A stretch of DNA of 64,000 nt from an uncultured bacterium (GTDB lineage: Bacteria; CSSED10-310; CALFER01), in contig CALFER010000091.1 of assembly GCA_937951895.1 (NCBI GenBank), positions 1 through 64,000 on the forward strand. Reading direction: 5' to 3'. The position numbers and the translations under genes are program-made. Numbering within the stretch: position 1 is the first letter of the stretch; every line of letters starts with the position of its first letter. The notes under the pieces were generated by a model. That model ran no database searches. It had not been told where the DNA came from and saw only the letters and a list, made by a program, of their open reading frames with translations. Positions 1-9,566 of the stretch are shown here, one piece after another.

Positions 1-935
<935 letters not shown>

Positions 936-1045
936 AAAAAGTTGATCCTTTCGACATCACAAACTTCATAACGTATATGTGAATCGACAGGTCGTTTTGT
1001 CTTTGTTCAATCGCGTTCGCGATGAACCCAAGCACGCTTTTTCTC

Positions 1046-1058
1046 TTTTCAAAGAACC
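1046..1058 (-). promoter_or_regulatory. boxA-like antitermination element in rRNA leader
   Basis: On the minus strand the leader contains GGTTCTTTGAAAA, close to the boxA core TGCTCTTTAACA at which Nus factors load for rRNA antitermination. It lies about 50 nt downstream of the promoter and 110 nt upstream of the 16S 5' end, as boxA elements usually do. The assignment is by motif and position only. Confidence 0.5.
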
Positions 1059-1104
1059 CTTTTCGTTCGCTGCGCTTTCAGGCTTTCCCTCGGCGCAAGG
1101 TTGG

Positions 1105-1133
1105 AATATACGGAGCCGACCGGGTGATGTCAA
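1105..1133 (-). promoter_or_regulatory. sigma-70-type promoter of the rRNA operon
   Basis: On the minus strand: TTGACA (1133-1128), a 17-nt spacer, then TATATT (1110-1105). Just upstream of the -35 is an A/T-rich tract (TTTAAAAATATTG) that could act as an UP element. It lies about 170 nt upstream of the 16S 5' end and is the best promoter seen in the window. The 936-1383 interval otherwise holds the rRNA leader and the leader of the divergent 2-oxoacid oxidoreductase operon; I see no gene there. Confidence 0.75.
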
Positions 1134-1258
1134 CAATATTTTTAAAGCGGCCCCGAAGGCCTCGAACACAATCCCCGTCTCACCGGCTTTCTTCCTCCGC
1201 ATCCCCCCGACATCCGATCCGAACGTGTATATATCCTTTATATAAACAACTGATTCGG

Positions 1259-1287
1259 TTGACTCATCTGGCTCTACCCGTTACCCT
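1259..1287 (+). promoter_or_regulatory. candidate promoter of the 2-oxoacid oxidoreductase operon
   Basis: TTGACT (1259-1264), 17-nt spacer, TACCCT (1282-1287). The -35 is good and the -10 weak (3 of 6). It would give a leader of about 90 nt before the ATG at 1384. It is the only reasonable candidate in the divergent region on this strand. Confidence 0.35.
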
Positions 1288-1383
1288 GTTTTTCTGGTCT
1301 CGAAGTTCCATCCTTTCGAAACACCAGAGATTCAGCAACTTTTTGCGAGTCAAACCGCAAACCATGCACGAAGGAGATTGATC

Positions 1384-1617
1384 ATGGGTGTGTCCAGCAA
1401 AGGAAAAATCGAAATCCATACCGATGAATGCAAAGGATGCGGGCTCTGTGTTGCATCCTGCCCGATCCATGTCATCGAAATCCGTGACGACATCATCAAT
1501 GTCCAGGGATATCATCCCGCTTCCTATAAAGGAGAGGGATGCACCGCCTGCGGAACCTGCTTTTACACCTGCCCCGAACCCGGGGCGATCACTGTCTTTA
1601 AACTCGCAAAGGCATAA
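1384..1617 (+). CDS. 2-oxoacid:ferredoxin oxidoreductase, ferredoxin-like delta subunit
   Basis: A 77-residue protein with two 4Fe-4S motifs, CKGCGLCVASCP near residues 18-29 and CTACGTCFYTCP near 52-63, the typical 2x[4Fe-4S] ferredoxin layout. Such subunits pass electrons from the thiamine-dependent catalytic subunits to free ferredoxin. It is first in an operon with the alpha and beta-gamma subunits, 15 nt before the next start. The ATG at 1384 was chosen over an in-frame TTG at 1378 because AAGGAG at 1371-1376 lies 7 nt upstream of it. Substrate is assigned through the neighbouring VorB-like subunit; a KorD or PorD role cannot be excluded. Confidence 0.9.
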   Translation: MGVSSKGKIEIHTDECKGCGLCVASCPIHVIEIRDDIINVQGYHPASYKGEGCTACGTCFYTCPEPGAITVFKLAKA

Positions 1618-1632
1618 TCAAGGAGTTGTTTC

Positions 1633-2682
1633 ATGGCAAAAGAACTCGTCAAAGGTAATGTCGCGATCGTCAAAGGCGCCATTCTCGCCGGATGCGAAGT
1701 CTATTTCGGTTACCCGATCACGCCCGCGAGCGAGATCGCTGAATATGCCAGTCTGTATTTCCCGAAAGTAGGACGCACGTTTATTCAAGCTGAAAGCGAA
1801 GTCGCTGCGATCAACATGGTCTATGGCGCTGCCGGTGCCGGCGCACGCTGCATGACCGCATCCTCAGGACCGGGACTCAGCTTGAAACAGGAAGGGATTT
1901 CCTATTGCGCCGGAGCGGAATTGCCGTGCGTGATCGCCGACATCATGCGTGGAGGTCCCGGTCTCGGAAACATCGGTCCCGAACAGTCCGATTATAACCA
2001 GATCGTCAAAGGCGGCGGCCATGGCAACTATCGCGTCATCGTTCTGGCCCCCAATTCCGGCCAGGAAATGTGCGATCTCACCATCAAAGCCTTCGACCTC
2101 GCAGATAAATGGCGCATCCCTGTGGTGGTTCTGACGGATGGATATACCGGCCAGATGATGGAACAGGTCGATTTCCCGCAGAATACTGCGATCCCCGTCA
2201 GAAAGCCTTGGGGACTCTATGCCGATGCGGAATCTCGCTCCAATCTGATTACCTCCATCTTCCTCTCGCATGCCGATCTCGAAAAACACAACATTCATCT
2301 GCAAAAGAAATACACCAGGATCGAGACCGAAGAGGTCATGGTCGAAAAGCTGTATTGCGATGATGCTGAACTCGTGATCGTCGCCTACGGCATCTCCTCG
2401 CGAATCTCACGAACGGCAGTCGAAATGGCCCGCTCCCAGAATCTCAAGATCGGATTGCTCAGACCGCTCACCCTGTTCCCCTTCCCCAAAAATGATATTC
2501 TTGAAGCTGCCAAGACCGCCAAAGTGTTCCTTTCGGTCGAATGCTCCAACGGCCAGCTCATCGATGACATCCGCCTGACACTGATGGGAAAACGACCGGT
2601 CGAGCTTTACAACCGCATGGGCGGCGAAGTTCCGACCTCCGAGGAAATCCTCGGGGCAATCAAACGCATCCTGAAGGCATGA
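1633..2682 (+). CDS. vorB: 2-oxoacid:ferredoxin oxidoreductase alpha subunit, VorB type
   Basis: A 349-residue alpha subunit of the ferredoxin-dependent 2-oxoacid dehydrogenases, which oxidatively decarboxylate 2-oxoacids to acyl-CoA. The pyrimidine-binding domain shows GYPITPASEI near residues 25-34 and SSGPGLSLKQEG near 77-88; the C-terminal half holds the transketolase-like domain II. The overall pattern resembles proteins named 3-methyl-2-oxobutanoate dehydrogenase subunit VorB more than PorA or KorA, which suggests branched-chain 2-oxoacids from Val, Leu and Ile as substrates (inference). Start ATG has AAGGAG 7 nt upstream. Cytoplasmic; partners are the genes on either side. Confidence 0.9.
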   Translation: MAKELVKGNVAIVKGAILAGCEVYFGYPITPASEIAEYASLYFPKVGRTFIQAESEVAAINMVYGAAGAGARCMTASSGPGLSLKQEGISYCAGAELPCVIADIMRGGPGLGNIGPEQSDYNQIVKGGGHGNYRVIVLAPNSGQEMCDLTIKAFDLADKWRIPVVVLTDGYTGQMMEQVDFPQNTAIPVRKPWGLYADAESRSNLITSIFLSHADLEKHNIHLQKKYTRIETEEVMVEKLYCDDAELVIVAYGISSRISRTAVEMARSQNLKIGLLRPLTLFPFPKNDILEAAKTAKVFLSVECSNGQLIDDIRLTLMGKRPVELYNRMGGEVPTSEEILGAIKRILKA

Positions 2683-2695
2683 TATTGGAGGGAAT

Positions 2696-4129
2696 ATGGA
2701 ATACGAAGTTCTGTTGAAGAAACCCACAGTTTTTTACGATAAGTATCCGCGGAAAGACGGGAACAAGAATGTGACCCACTACTGCCCGGGCTGCGGTCAT
2801 GGAGTCGTCCACAAATACATCGCCGAAGCTCTCGAAAAACTCGGCGTCCAGGATCGCACCATCATCGTTTCGCCTGTCGGCTGTTCGGTTTTCGCTTACT
2901 ATTACTTCGACACCGGAAACATTCAAGCCGCACATGGACGCGCACCGGCTGTCGCGACTGGCGTCAAACGAGCCCGACCGGAGTCCATCGTGATTTCCTA
3001 TCAGGGAGACGGCGATCTCGCAGCGATCGGAACCGCTGAAATCGTCCATGCAGCGAACCGCGGGGAAAATATCACGGTATTTTTCGTCAACAACGCAATC
3101 TACGGAATGACCGGCGGTCAGATGGCCCCCACAACACTGGAAGGACAGAAAACCAGCACATCTCCTACGGGAAGAAACCCTTTGAATGAGGGGTATCCCA
3201 TCTGTGTCAGCGAACTGCTCAGCACATTGAAAGCTCCCATCTATATCGAACGCGTGTCGTTGCACGACGCGAAAAATCGCGTCAAAGCTCGAAAGGCCAT
3301 TTACAAGGCTTTGAAATGCCAAACCGAGCGAAAAGGATTCACCTTCGTCGAAATTCTCGCGCAATGCCCCACCAACTGGAAAGTCACTCCTGACGATTCA
3401 CTCGGATGGATCCGGGATAAAATGCTCCCGGTGTTCGAACTCGGGGTGAAAGTCGACCGCACAGAAGAAGCACAGACATCCAGTTACCCGAAATCGATCT
3501 GGGATACCGCATCGATCCTGAAACAACTCGATCTCGAGAATGTTGAAATCAAAGCACGGGCAGATCGCTCCAGACTGCTGCCGGCTCACCGGAATCCGCG
3601 GATCAAGATCGCAGGATTTGGCGGACAGGGTGTTCTGACCCTCGGTATTCTCCTTGCCGGCTGCGGAATGCTGGAAGATTACAATGTCGCATGGTTGCCC
3701 TCATATGGTCCGGAAATGCGTGGCGGTACTGCCCATTGCCATATCAGCATCAATGATGCACCGATCGGTTCCCCCCTGGTCTCCTCATCAACCGTCTGTA
3801 TCGCCATGAACAAACCATCTCAGGTGAAGTTCGAGAAGGAACTGATTCCCGGAGGATTACTGATACGGAATTCATCGATGATCGACATTCCATCGTCACG
3901 TTCCGATATCGAGATCCTTTCTGTACCGGCAACCGAACTTGCCACGCAAGCCGGTTCGCTCAAGGTTCAGAACATGGTCATTCTGGGAGCCTATCTGGAA
4001 CGCACCAAACTGATCGATATGAAGACGGTGATGATGGCCTTACAGAGCATGCTGAAAAAAGCATCCCTGCTCGAACTGAATCAGAAAGCCATCGATGCCG
4101 GTCGTAACTACGTCAGATCGAATACGTGA
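2696..4129 (+). CDS. 2-oxoacid:ferredoxin oxidoreductase, fused beta and gamma subunits
   Basis: A 477-residue fusion. Residues 1-255 are the TPP-binding beta subunit: cofactor cysteines in CPGCGH (30-35) and VGC (61-63), TPP/Mg motif GDGDLA (104-109) with NNAIYGMTGG (132-141). A linker of about 45 residues follows. Residues 301-477 are the gamma subunit (IKIAGFGGQG, SYGPEMRGG). In most VOR/KOR enzymes these are separate genes; the reading frame here runs through without stop. With the ferredoxin and alpha subunits this makes a complete three-gene enzyme. Start ATG follows GGAGGG. It is followed 9 nt later by an LD-carboxypeptidase gene, probably cotranscribed. Confidence 0.92.
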   Translation: MEYEVLLKKPTVFYDKYPRKDGNKNVTHYCPGCGHGVVHKYIAEALEKLGVQDRTIIVSPVGCSVFAYYYFDTGNIQAAHGRAPAVATGVKRARPESIVISYQGDGDLAAIGTAEIVHAANRGENITVFFVNNAIYGMTGGQMAPTTLEGQKTSTSPTGRNPLNEGYPICVSELLSTLKAPIYIERVSLHDAKNRVKARKAIYKALKCQTERKGFTFVEILAQCPTNWKVTPDDSLGWIRDKMLPVFELGVKVDRTEEAQTSSYPKSIWDTASILKQLDLENVEIKARADRSRLLPAHRNPRIKIAGFGGQGVLTLGILLAGCGMLEDYNVAWLPSYGPEMRGGTAHCHISINDAPIGSPLVSSSTVCIAMNKPSQVKFEKELIPGGLLIRNSSMIDIPSSRSDIEILSVPATELATQAGSLKVQNMVILGAYLERTKLIDMKTVMMALQSMLKKASLLELNQKAIDAGRNYVRSNT

Positions 4130-4138
4130 TTCACTCGA

Positions 4139-5068
4139 GTGAGTTTCATTCGTCCTGAAAAACTGCGGGCAGGCGACAGGGTGTACATCGCAGCGCCTGC
4201 CAGCCCCCCCGATCCGAGGAAACTCGATCGGGGGGTTCGCTTTCTCAGGGATCTCGGACTGTCTCCTGTCGTTTCACCCGGAAACTACCTCCGTCACGGG
4301 TATCTGGCCGGGAATGACTCTCAGCGAATCGATGACCTCCACTCCGCAATCATGGACGACTCGATCCGCGCCATCTTCTGTGCCCGGGGAGGATATGGAT
4401 CACCGCGGCTGCTCTCTCGAATCGATTACTCGCTCATGCGCACTCATCCCAAAATTCTGGTCGGCTTCAGCGATGTCACCGCGCTCCTGAGTGCGTTTTT
4501 CACTCTCAGTGGAGTCGTTACTTTCCACGGACCGGTCCTCGCCGGCGATCAAATGACTCCGTTCACTCTCGCACACCTCAAACAGCAACTGTTCGGTTTC
4601 GAGGGTTCGTTGACCTGGCCCGGCCAGATCGAAACGATTCATTCTCCGCTGCCGCAGCACACATCCCTTTCCGGGACTTCCTTTGGTGGATGTCTCAGTA
4701 TCCTGAGTTCTCTTTGCGGTACGCCCTATCACTCATCGTGTCGGAATCAGGTCATCTTCATCGAGGAAGTCAACGAGGCACCCTACCGGATCGATCGATT
4801 GATGAACCATTTGCTGCAAGCCGGCTGGTTTTCCACCACGAAAGCCATCGTCATGGGGTCTCTGACGGGGTGTACGCAGCGGTCTGACGATCCAGAACCA
4901 ACTCTGGACATCCCGGACATCATCCGGGAACTGTTTGGCCAGTCCAGGACTCCGGTATTCAGTTATCCGATGTTCGGACATATCAATGAGACGATCACAT
5001 TCCCGATCGGGATCAGTCTCACGATCAACCGCAACTCGATTGTTCAGGATATATCGGGGGTTAGTTGA
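4139..5068 (+). CDS. ldcA: LD-carboxypeptidase (peptidase family S66)
   Basis: A 309-residue cytoplasmic serine peptidase of family S66 that removes the terminal D-Ala from murein tetrapeptides during cell-wall recycling. The Ser-Glu-His triad is readable: Ser111 in VGFSDVT, Glu209 in IEEVNEAPYRIDR, His281 in FGHINE; ARGGYG (82-87) is the conserved substrate-loop motif. Length is normal for the family. The GTG start lies 9 nt after the preceding stop; there is no clear Shine-Dalgarno, so translation may be coupled. It is convergent with the small membrane protein at 5081 (12-nt gap). Confidence 0.9.
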   Translation: MSFIRPEKLRAGDRVYIAAPASPPDPRKLDRGVRFLRDLGLSPVVSPGNYLRHGYLAGNDSQRIDDLHSAIMDDSIRAIFCARGGYGSPRLLSRIDYSLMRTHPKILVGFSDVTALLSAFFTLSGVVTFHGPVLAGDQMTPFTLAHLKQQLFGFEGSLTWPGQIETIHSPLPQHTSLSGTSFGGCLSILSSLCGTPYHSSCRNQVIFIEEVNEAPYRIDRLMNHLLQAGWFSTTKAIVMGSLTGCTQRSDDPEPTLDIPDIIRELFGQSRTPVFSYPMFGHINETITFPIGISLTINRNSIVQDISGVS

Positions 5069-5080
5069 TAATCACTCGAT

Positions 5081-5470
5081 CTAGAAACCGATTCCTTCAG
5101 AGACTCGTTTGATCGACATTTTCATGTTGAACTGGAAGAGGATCATGTCAACCGGCTGAATATAGTCGATGGACATCACCGCCCGTTCATCCTCACGTTC
5201 GATCTGTATGCTCTTTTCGGAAATCGGTAGATTCAACTCAAGCGCCTGATTGTAGACGCGATCCACCATGCTTCGCATCATGTTGGCGTCCAGGACATAA
5301 TTCTGACGATCATAATTGACCGTCTCGGTCACAAATGTCGACAGCCGCATATAGCTGAGATACGGCAGTCCGATTTTCCAGAAACACAATAGAATGACCA
5401 GGGCAATAGCTAAAAGGAAAATACTCATTGCCTTGCTGTCGCCCGATTGCTTATTCAGTAATCGTCTCAC
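5081..5470 (-). CDS. small membrane-anchored protein of unknown function
   Basis: A 129-residue protein. About 15 residues in, it has one hydrophobic segment (MSIFLLAIALVILLCFWKIG), followed by a soluble, charged domain of about 85 residues, probably periplasmic. The GTG start was chosen because AAGGGGGGATC precedes it directly; a longer frame from 5593 would overlap the ROK gene by 86 nt, and a shorter start exists at 5428. It lies 37 nt after the ROK gene on the same strand, so the two are probably cotranscribed. The topology recalls small single-span DUF4845-like proteins, but I do not recognise the family with confidence. Confidence 0.7.
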   Translation of the reverse strand: MRRLLNKQSGDSKAMSIFLLAIALVILLCFWKIGLPYLSYMRLSTFVTETVNYDRQNYVLDANMMRSMVDRVYNQALELNLPISEKSIQIEREDERAVMSIDYIQPVDMILFQFNMKMSIKRVSEGIGF

Positions 5471-5507
5471 GATCCCCCCTTTCCAACTTAGGGAGTATAC
5501 GGAAAGC

Positions 5508-6491
5508 TCATGTAAAAAGGAAATCCGGGCCATCGGGAGAATGGCTCGCAAGTGCATAGGTGGCTGCTCCAAGAATTCCCGCTGTCTCGCCAAGGGTGGA
5601 TTGAACGACGGTCATCCGTCCCTGATCGGGAAAACAGCATCGTTGCATCTCCCGAATACTCGTTTCTCGAAATAAATCCCACGCAAAAGCGATGCCTCCG
5701 GCCAATACGGTGATCTGCATGTTGAAAATGCTGGCAACAACAGCCAGTGTTCTTCCCAGAAAGAGCGCGTAGCGATTCAGTGCCAGACGGGCCAGTTGAT
5801 CCTGATCCCGAGCACATTCGATGATCCGGTCAAATCGGGCTTCTCCATGAGAGTAACTGTTGAGGGGCAACGTCGTACGAAATCCTGCACGTACCTTTTT
5901 CTGAATCCATGAGGCGATCTGACGGCTAGAAAGAAATGATTCGACATGGCCGCGAACGCCGCAGCCGCATATCGGCCCCGACAGCGCGATCGGGATATGG
6001 CCCAATTCGGCTGAATACCCTCCCGGACCGATGTAATGCCTGCCGCCCAGAAAGAAAGATGAACCGAGTCCTGTTCCGAGAGTCAGCAATGCGAAATTGG
6101 GTTCCCCCCGAACGACCCCGAAACAAGACTCGCCATAAGCTGCGGCGTCGGCGTCATTGATAACCGAAACAGTGAGGGAGGGGAATGCATTCTGGAGGGC
6201 TTTCTGAAGCGGGAAATCCGCCCAACCCTTTATGTTCGGCAATTCACTCAGTAAGCCGGAATGAACATTGTAGGGTCCGGGAACACCGACACCTACAGCG
6301 GAGATACTCCCGTTCGACTCAATCACGCCGATGCACTCCGATATGAATTGGATCAGATCCGACGGTGACAACACCCGGTGTGTCTCGATCCGCAAGATTT
6401 CGGATCCGATCCCCTCCCGAGTGACACCGGCAGCCCGAATACTCGTGCCGCCGATATCGACGCCCAGACCCCGCGGGTTCTTCTGAAACAT
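5508..6491 (-). CDS. ROK family sugar kinase (glucokinase-like)
   Basis: A 327-residue ROK kinase. The phosphate loop VDIGGTS is at 11-17, catalytic Asp113 in INDADAAAYGE, and the metal-binding region has GHIP (His165) then CGCGVRGHVE (175-184). In the ROK consensus CxCGxxGCxE the third cysteine is here His182, so the zinc site is C2H2-like. The protein lacks an N-terminal helix-turn-helix, so it is a kinase, not a NagC/Mlc repressor. ATG 6491 has AGAGG 7 nt upstream; a longer frame to 6584 lacks support. Likely substrate is glucose or another hexose; the exact sugar cannot be read. Confidence 0.9.
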   Translation of the reverse strand: MFQKNPRGLGVDIGGTSIRAAGVTREGIGSEILRIETHRVLSPSDLIQFISECIGVIESNGSISAVGVGVPGPYNVHSGLLSELPNIKGWADFPLQKALQNAFPSLTVSVINDADAAAYGESCFGVVRGEPNFALLTLGTGLGSSFFLGGRHYIGPGGYSAELGHIPIALSGPICGCGVRGHVESFLSSRQIASWIQKKVRAGFRTTLPLNSYSHGEARFDRIIECARDQDQLARLALNRYALFLGRTLAVVASIFNMQITVLAGGIAFAWDLFRETSIREMQRCCFPDQGRMTVVQSTLGETAGILGAATYALASHSPDGPDFLFT

Positions 6492-6567
6492 ATGATTCCT
6501 CTCGAACGTATTGGCTGGTGAAGCGCCTCGCATCCTGTCGGTATACGCATGATCTTTGGCGTCTTCA

Positions 6568-6596
6568 TTGCATCGGACAGCCAATATTCATAGAAT
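6568..6596 (+). promoter_or_regulatory. candidate promoter of the M6 protease gene
   Basis: TTGCAT (6568-6573), 17-nt spacer, TAGAAT (6591-6596). The -10 matches 5 of 6 bases, the -35 only 3 of 6. It would give a leader of about 75 nt. It lies in the divergent interval between the ROK gene and the protease. Confidence 0.35.
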
Positions 6597-6678
6597 ATAA
6601 AGGGTGTCTTTGGCGAGTGAATTACTCTCGAAATGCGCGTTTCGTGAGTTCAATAACCTAGAATGGAGGATGTATTTC

Positions 6679-9423
6679 ATGTCGTGTTTTCATCGAACGT
6701 TCATTGCAACGTCGATCGTTCTGCTGGGAATTTTATGTTCCGGCAGTATCGGTCAGGCCGCTCCGCCGATCCCGGGAACATACGATCCGGAAACCATGAT
6801 TTTCTACGAATCCGGGTTGCCGGTGCCTGTCGAGCAGACGACACCTGCTCCCATGCGCCCGAAAGGAACGCTCCGTGGCACATGGAGATTCCCGGTCGTT
6901 TTCATTCACGCCAGCGATGTCGCACCGACGATTCCGGTCGGGACATGGTCTGAGCAGTTATTCACCATCGGGACATACACAACCGGCAGTATGCGCGATT
7001 TTTACCGTGAAGCATCCTACGGCCAGTTCGATATCGATGGAACGGTGAAGGGATGGTTCACCGCAGCCTATCCGTATGAACACTATCATCAGAACAATTA
7101 CGGTTTCGGAGGCGGCGCGGCCGAACTCGCCCGCGAAGCGGCCATCGCCGCGGAAGCCGACGGAATGGACTGGTCTCAGTTCGATAACGATGGAGATGGA
7201 GATGTCGACGGTTTGGTCGTCATTCATCAGGGCATCGGCGGTGAAGGCGGGAGTCCTCAGAGCATCTGGTCGCATGTCAGCGCATTCGAGGAACTCGAAT
7301 TCGATGGAGTCACGATCAGCCGCTACTCGATCCAGCCGGAACTCCGTGCAGGTTCTATGATGGAAACGATCGGAACGATCTGCCATGAGCACGGGCATGT
7401 TCTGGGCCTTCCGGACGAGTACGACACTGAATACACATCCAAGCCGACACCGGTTGGCAAATGGTGCCTGATGGCCGAAGGTTCGAGCCTCGGAAATCCG
7501 TATGGAAGCAAACCGGCTCATCCCTGCTCGGTGTGCAAAGAGACGCTCGGATGGATCACGCCCACTGTCATCAGTTCGGATGGCGTTTACAACATCGACG
7601 CGATCCAGACTCACCAGTCAAACTCCAGCTATAAACTCATTATCAACAACGATCCGAAAGAATTCTTCCTCATCGAGAATCGTTGGGTGAACCACACGCT
7701 GAACTTCGATCACCTGCCTGCCCGATTCCTCGGTGGATTGCTGATTTATCATGTCGACCGAAACATGAACGGATCCAACAGCGGGAACGCTGCACACTGG
7801 TTCTGCACGATCGAAGATGCCAAACTCAGCACATCCGGCGACCTGGCAGACGCAGGATTCGGTCTCGATCTCGGATACACATCCTTCGACTGGAACACCA
7901 ATCCCAATTCGGATGGGTATAATCTCCCCTCCAATGTCGCCGTGTTCAATGTGTCGAATCGTGGGGAGACGATGTCGTTCTCCGCTTTCATGAACCCGAC
8001 GATCATCGTTGACAAGTACACAGTCTATCCGCTGGGCAACAACACCTTCGATGTTGAAGTCAGTCTGAAGAACGTCGCCAGCAAGGATGCCTCGAATGTC
8101 GTCGGCACACTCACCACGGTCAATCCCAACGTGACCATCGACTCGGGATCGAGCAATTTCGGTCTTGTTGCGAAGAACGGCGGGACAAACACCAATGCGT
8201 CGAACCTCTTCCGTTATCATACGACGGGCACTGAAAGCACCATCGAACCCTTCGCGCTGACCGCCACATCGGGAACCTACACCAGCGATGCTCTCGCATT
8301 GCCAATCCCTGTCAACCCGAATCGGATTCTGATCGTCGATGATGATGCAACGCGCAAGGGTGTCGCGCAGACGATCGAAGTCTTCTTCGAGGAAGCTCTC
8401 GATCAGATCCCCATTTCCTACAACACCTGGGAAGTACTCTCCCTTGGATATCCCTCCGCCGAGATCATGACTCTCTATGATCTCGTCATCTGGGAAGACG
8501 GCAAGGAATCCGCCAACGCTCCGACGGGCGCTGTCCTGGAAGAACTCAAGGATTTCCTCGATATGGGCGGAGATCTGCTCATGTCGAGCCACGAGTTCAT
8601 TTACAGCCAATACAGCTATGCCAGTGGCTCGGATTACAAGGATTTCGAGCCGGGATCCTTCTGTTACGATTACCTGAAGGTCGCGGGTGTCGAACAGGAT
8701 GAGTATTTCTTTGATGCGACAGGTACCGCCGGTGGAATACTGAACGGCATGTCGTTCACATTCACCGATCCGTTCTCGACTGCCTCCCGATTCTTGTGGT
8801 GGCCGGATGAATACACGATCCAACCTTCCGCGATCCCGATTATGCAGGCCGGTCTGCATGACTGCGACAATCCTGCACTCCCGGCAGATTCAGGCTGTGA
8901 AGAAGACACAGCCGATGATGTCCTGACGAATGGAGTTTGCGGGCACTTGTATCAAGGCGAATACAGACTCTGCTACCTCAGCGTTCCGCTGCATGGCATC
9001 ACCACCGACGCCGGCAACCCGAACAATCGTCAGCAACTCATGAGCCGGATTCTGAACTGGTTTGGAATCTCGACCAATGCACCTGGAGTTGATATTGATC
9101 TGAATCAACCGATTTTTCATGCAGGTGATAATCTGAAGCTGACGGTCAAGTCCTGGAACCCGGGTCCGGCGGTCACACCCGATATGTACATCCTCCTGGA
9201 AACCTACGGCATGTTCTTCTTCTGGCCAACATGGCAGCAGACACTGGACTTCGAGACACGAAATCTGCCGACCGGTTACCGGAACTATGAAGTCATTTTC
9301 GAGTTCCCGTGGCCGAGCGGCGCCGGTTCCGGTTCGAACACCCGTTTCTGGGCGGCGTTTGTCGATGCCTCCGCCGTTGCGCTTCTGGGCAATTATGATT
9401 TCTGTCCGATTTCCTGGGAGTAA
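6679..9423 (+). CDS. secreted M6 family (immune inhibitor A-like) metalloprotease
   Basis: A 914-residue exported protease. A signal peptide covers residues 1-27 (hydrophobic core ATSIVLLGILCSGSIGQA). The zinc site HEHGHVLGLPDEYD begins at His236 (HExxHxxGxxD), as in family M6; the catalytic domain spans roughly 60-430. The rest looks like a CARDB-type beta domain (about 440-550), a class I glutamine amidotransferase-like domain starting at NRILIVDDD, and a C-terminal beta domain. ATG 6679 follows GGAGG by 9 nt. It is convergent with the type II secretion operon and is a plausible substrate of it (inference). A strong terminator follows. Confidence 0.9.
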   Translation: MSCFHRTFIATSIVLLGILCSGSIGQAAPPIPGTYDPETMIFYESGLPVPVEQTTPAPMRPKGTLRGTWRFPVVFIHASDVAPTIPVGTWSEQLFTIGTYTTGSMRDFYREASYGQFDIDGTVKGWFTAAYPYEHYHQNNYGFGGGAAELAREAAIAAEADGMDWSQFDNDGDGDVDGLVVIHQGIGGEGGSPQSIWSHVSAFEELEFDGVTISRYSIQPELRAGSMMETIGTICHEHGHVLGLPDEYDTEYTSKPTPVGKWCLMAEGSSLGNPYGSKPAHPCSVCKETLGWITPTVISSDGVYNIDAIQTHQSNSSYKLIINNDPKEFFLIENRWVNHTLNFDHLPARFLGGLLIYHVDRNMNGSNSGNAAHWFCTIEDAKLSTSGDLADAGFGLDLGYTSFDWNTNPNSDGYNLPSNVAVFNVSNRGETMSFSAFMNPTIIVDKYTVYPLGNNTFDVEVSLKNVASKDASNVVGTLTTVNPNVTIDSGSSNFGLVAKNGGTNTNASNLFRYHTTGTESTIEPFALTATSGTYTSDALALPIPVNPNRILIVDDDATRKGVAQTIEVFFEEALDQIPISYNTWEVLSLGYPSAEIMTLYDLVIWEDGKESANAPTGAVLEELKDFLDMGGDLLMSSHEFIYSQYSYASGSDYKDFEPGSFCYDYLKVAGVEQDEYFFDATGTAGGILNGMSFTFTDPFSTASRFLWWPDEYTIQPSAIPIMQAGLHDCDNPALPADSGCEEDTADDVLTNGVCGHLYQGEYRLCYLSVPLHGITTDAGNPNNRQQLMSRILNWFGISTNAPGVDIDLNQPIFHAGDNLKLTVKSWNPGPAVTPDMYILLETYGMFFFWPTWQQTLDFETRNLPTGYRNYEVIFEFPWPSGAGSGSNTRFWAAFVDASAVALLGNYDFCPISWE

Positions 9424-9457
9424 CATCCTGACCTGATCAATCATCGGAAGACAAAGG

Positions 9458-9490
9458 AAACCCCCGACTGATGTCGGGGGTTTTTTTTTT
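9458..9490 (+). terminator. intrinsic terminator after the M6 protease gene
   Basis: Perfect 8-bp stem CCCCCGAC (9461-9468) / GTCGGGGG (9473-9480), loop TGAT, followed by at least ten T (9481-9490). It lies 37 nt after the protease stop. On the other strand the hairpin is followed by a weaker T-rich run, so it may also stop transcripts of the convergent secretion operon. Confidence 0.92.
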
Positions 9491-9566
9491 CCAGTTGAGT
9501 AGCGCGCGATCAGTGCCGGATGATTCCACTTGTACGATTCATCCGTGGTCACTCATCCCATAACCG

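Noticed and set aside
7618..8859. 413-codon open frame on the minus strand inside the M6 protease
   Set aside because: It lies entirely opposite a gene with clear motifs; its own translation shows no domain and results from codon bias of the true strand.
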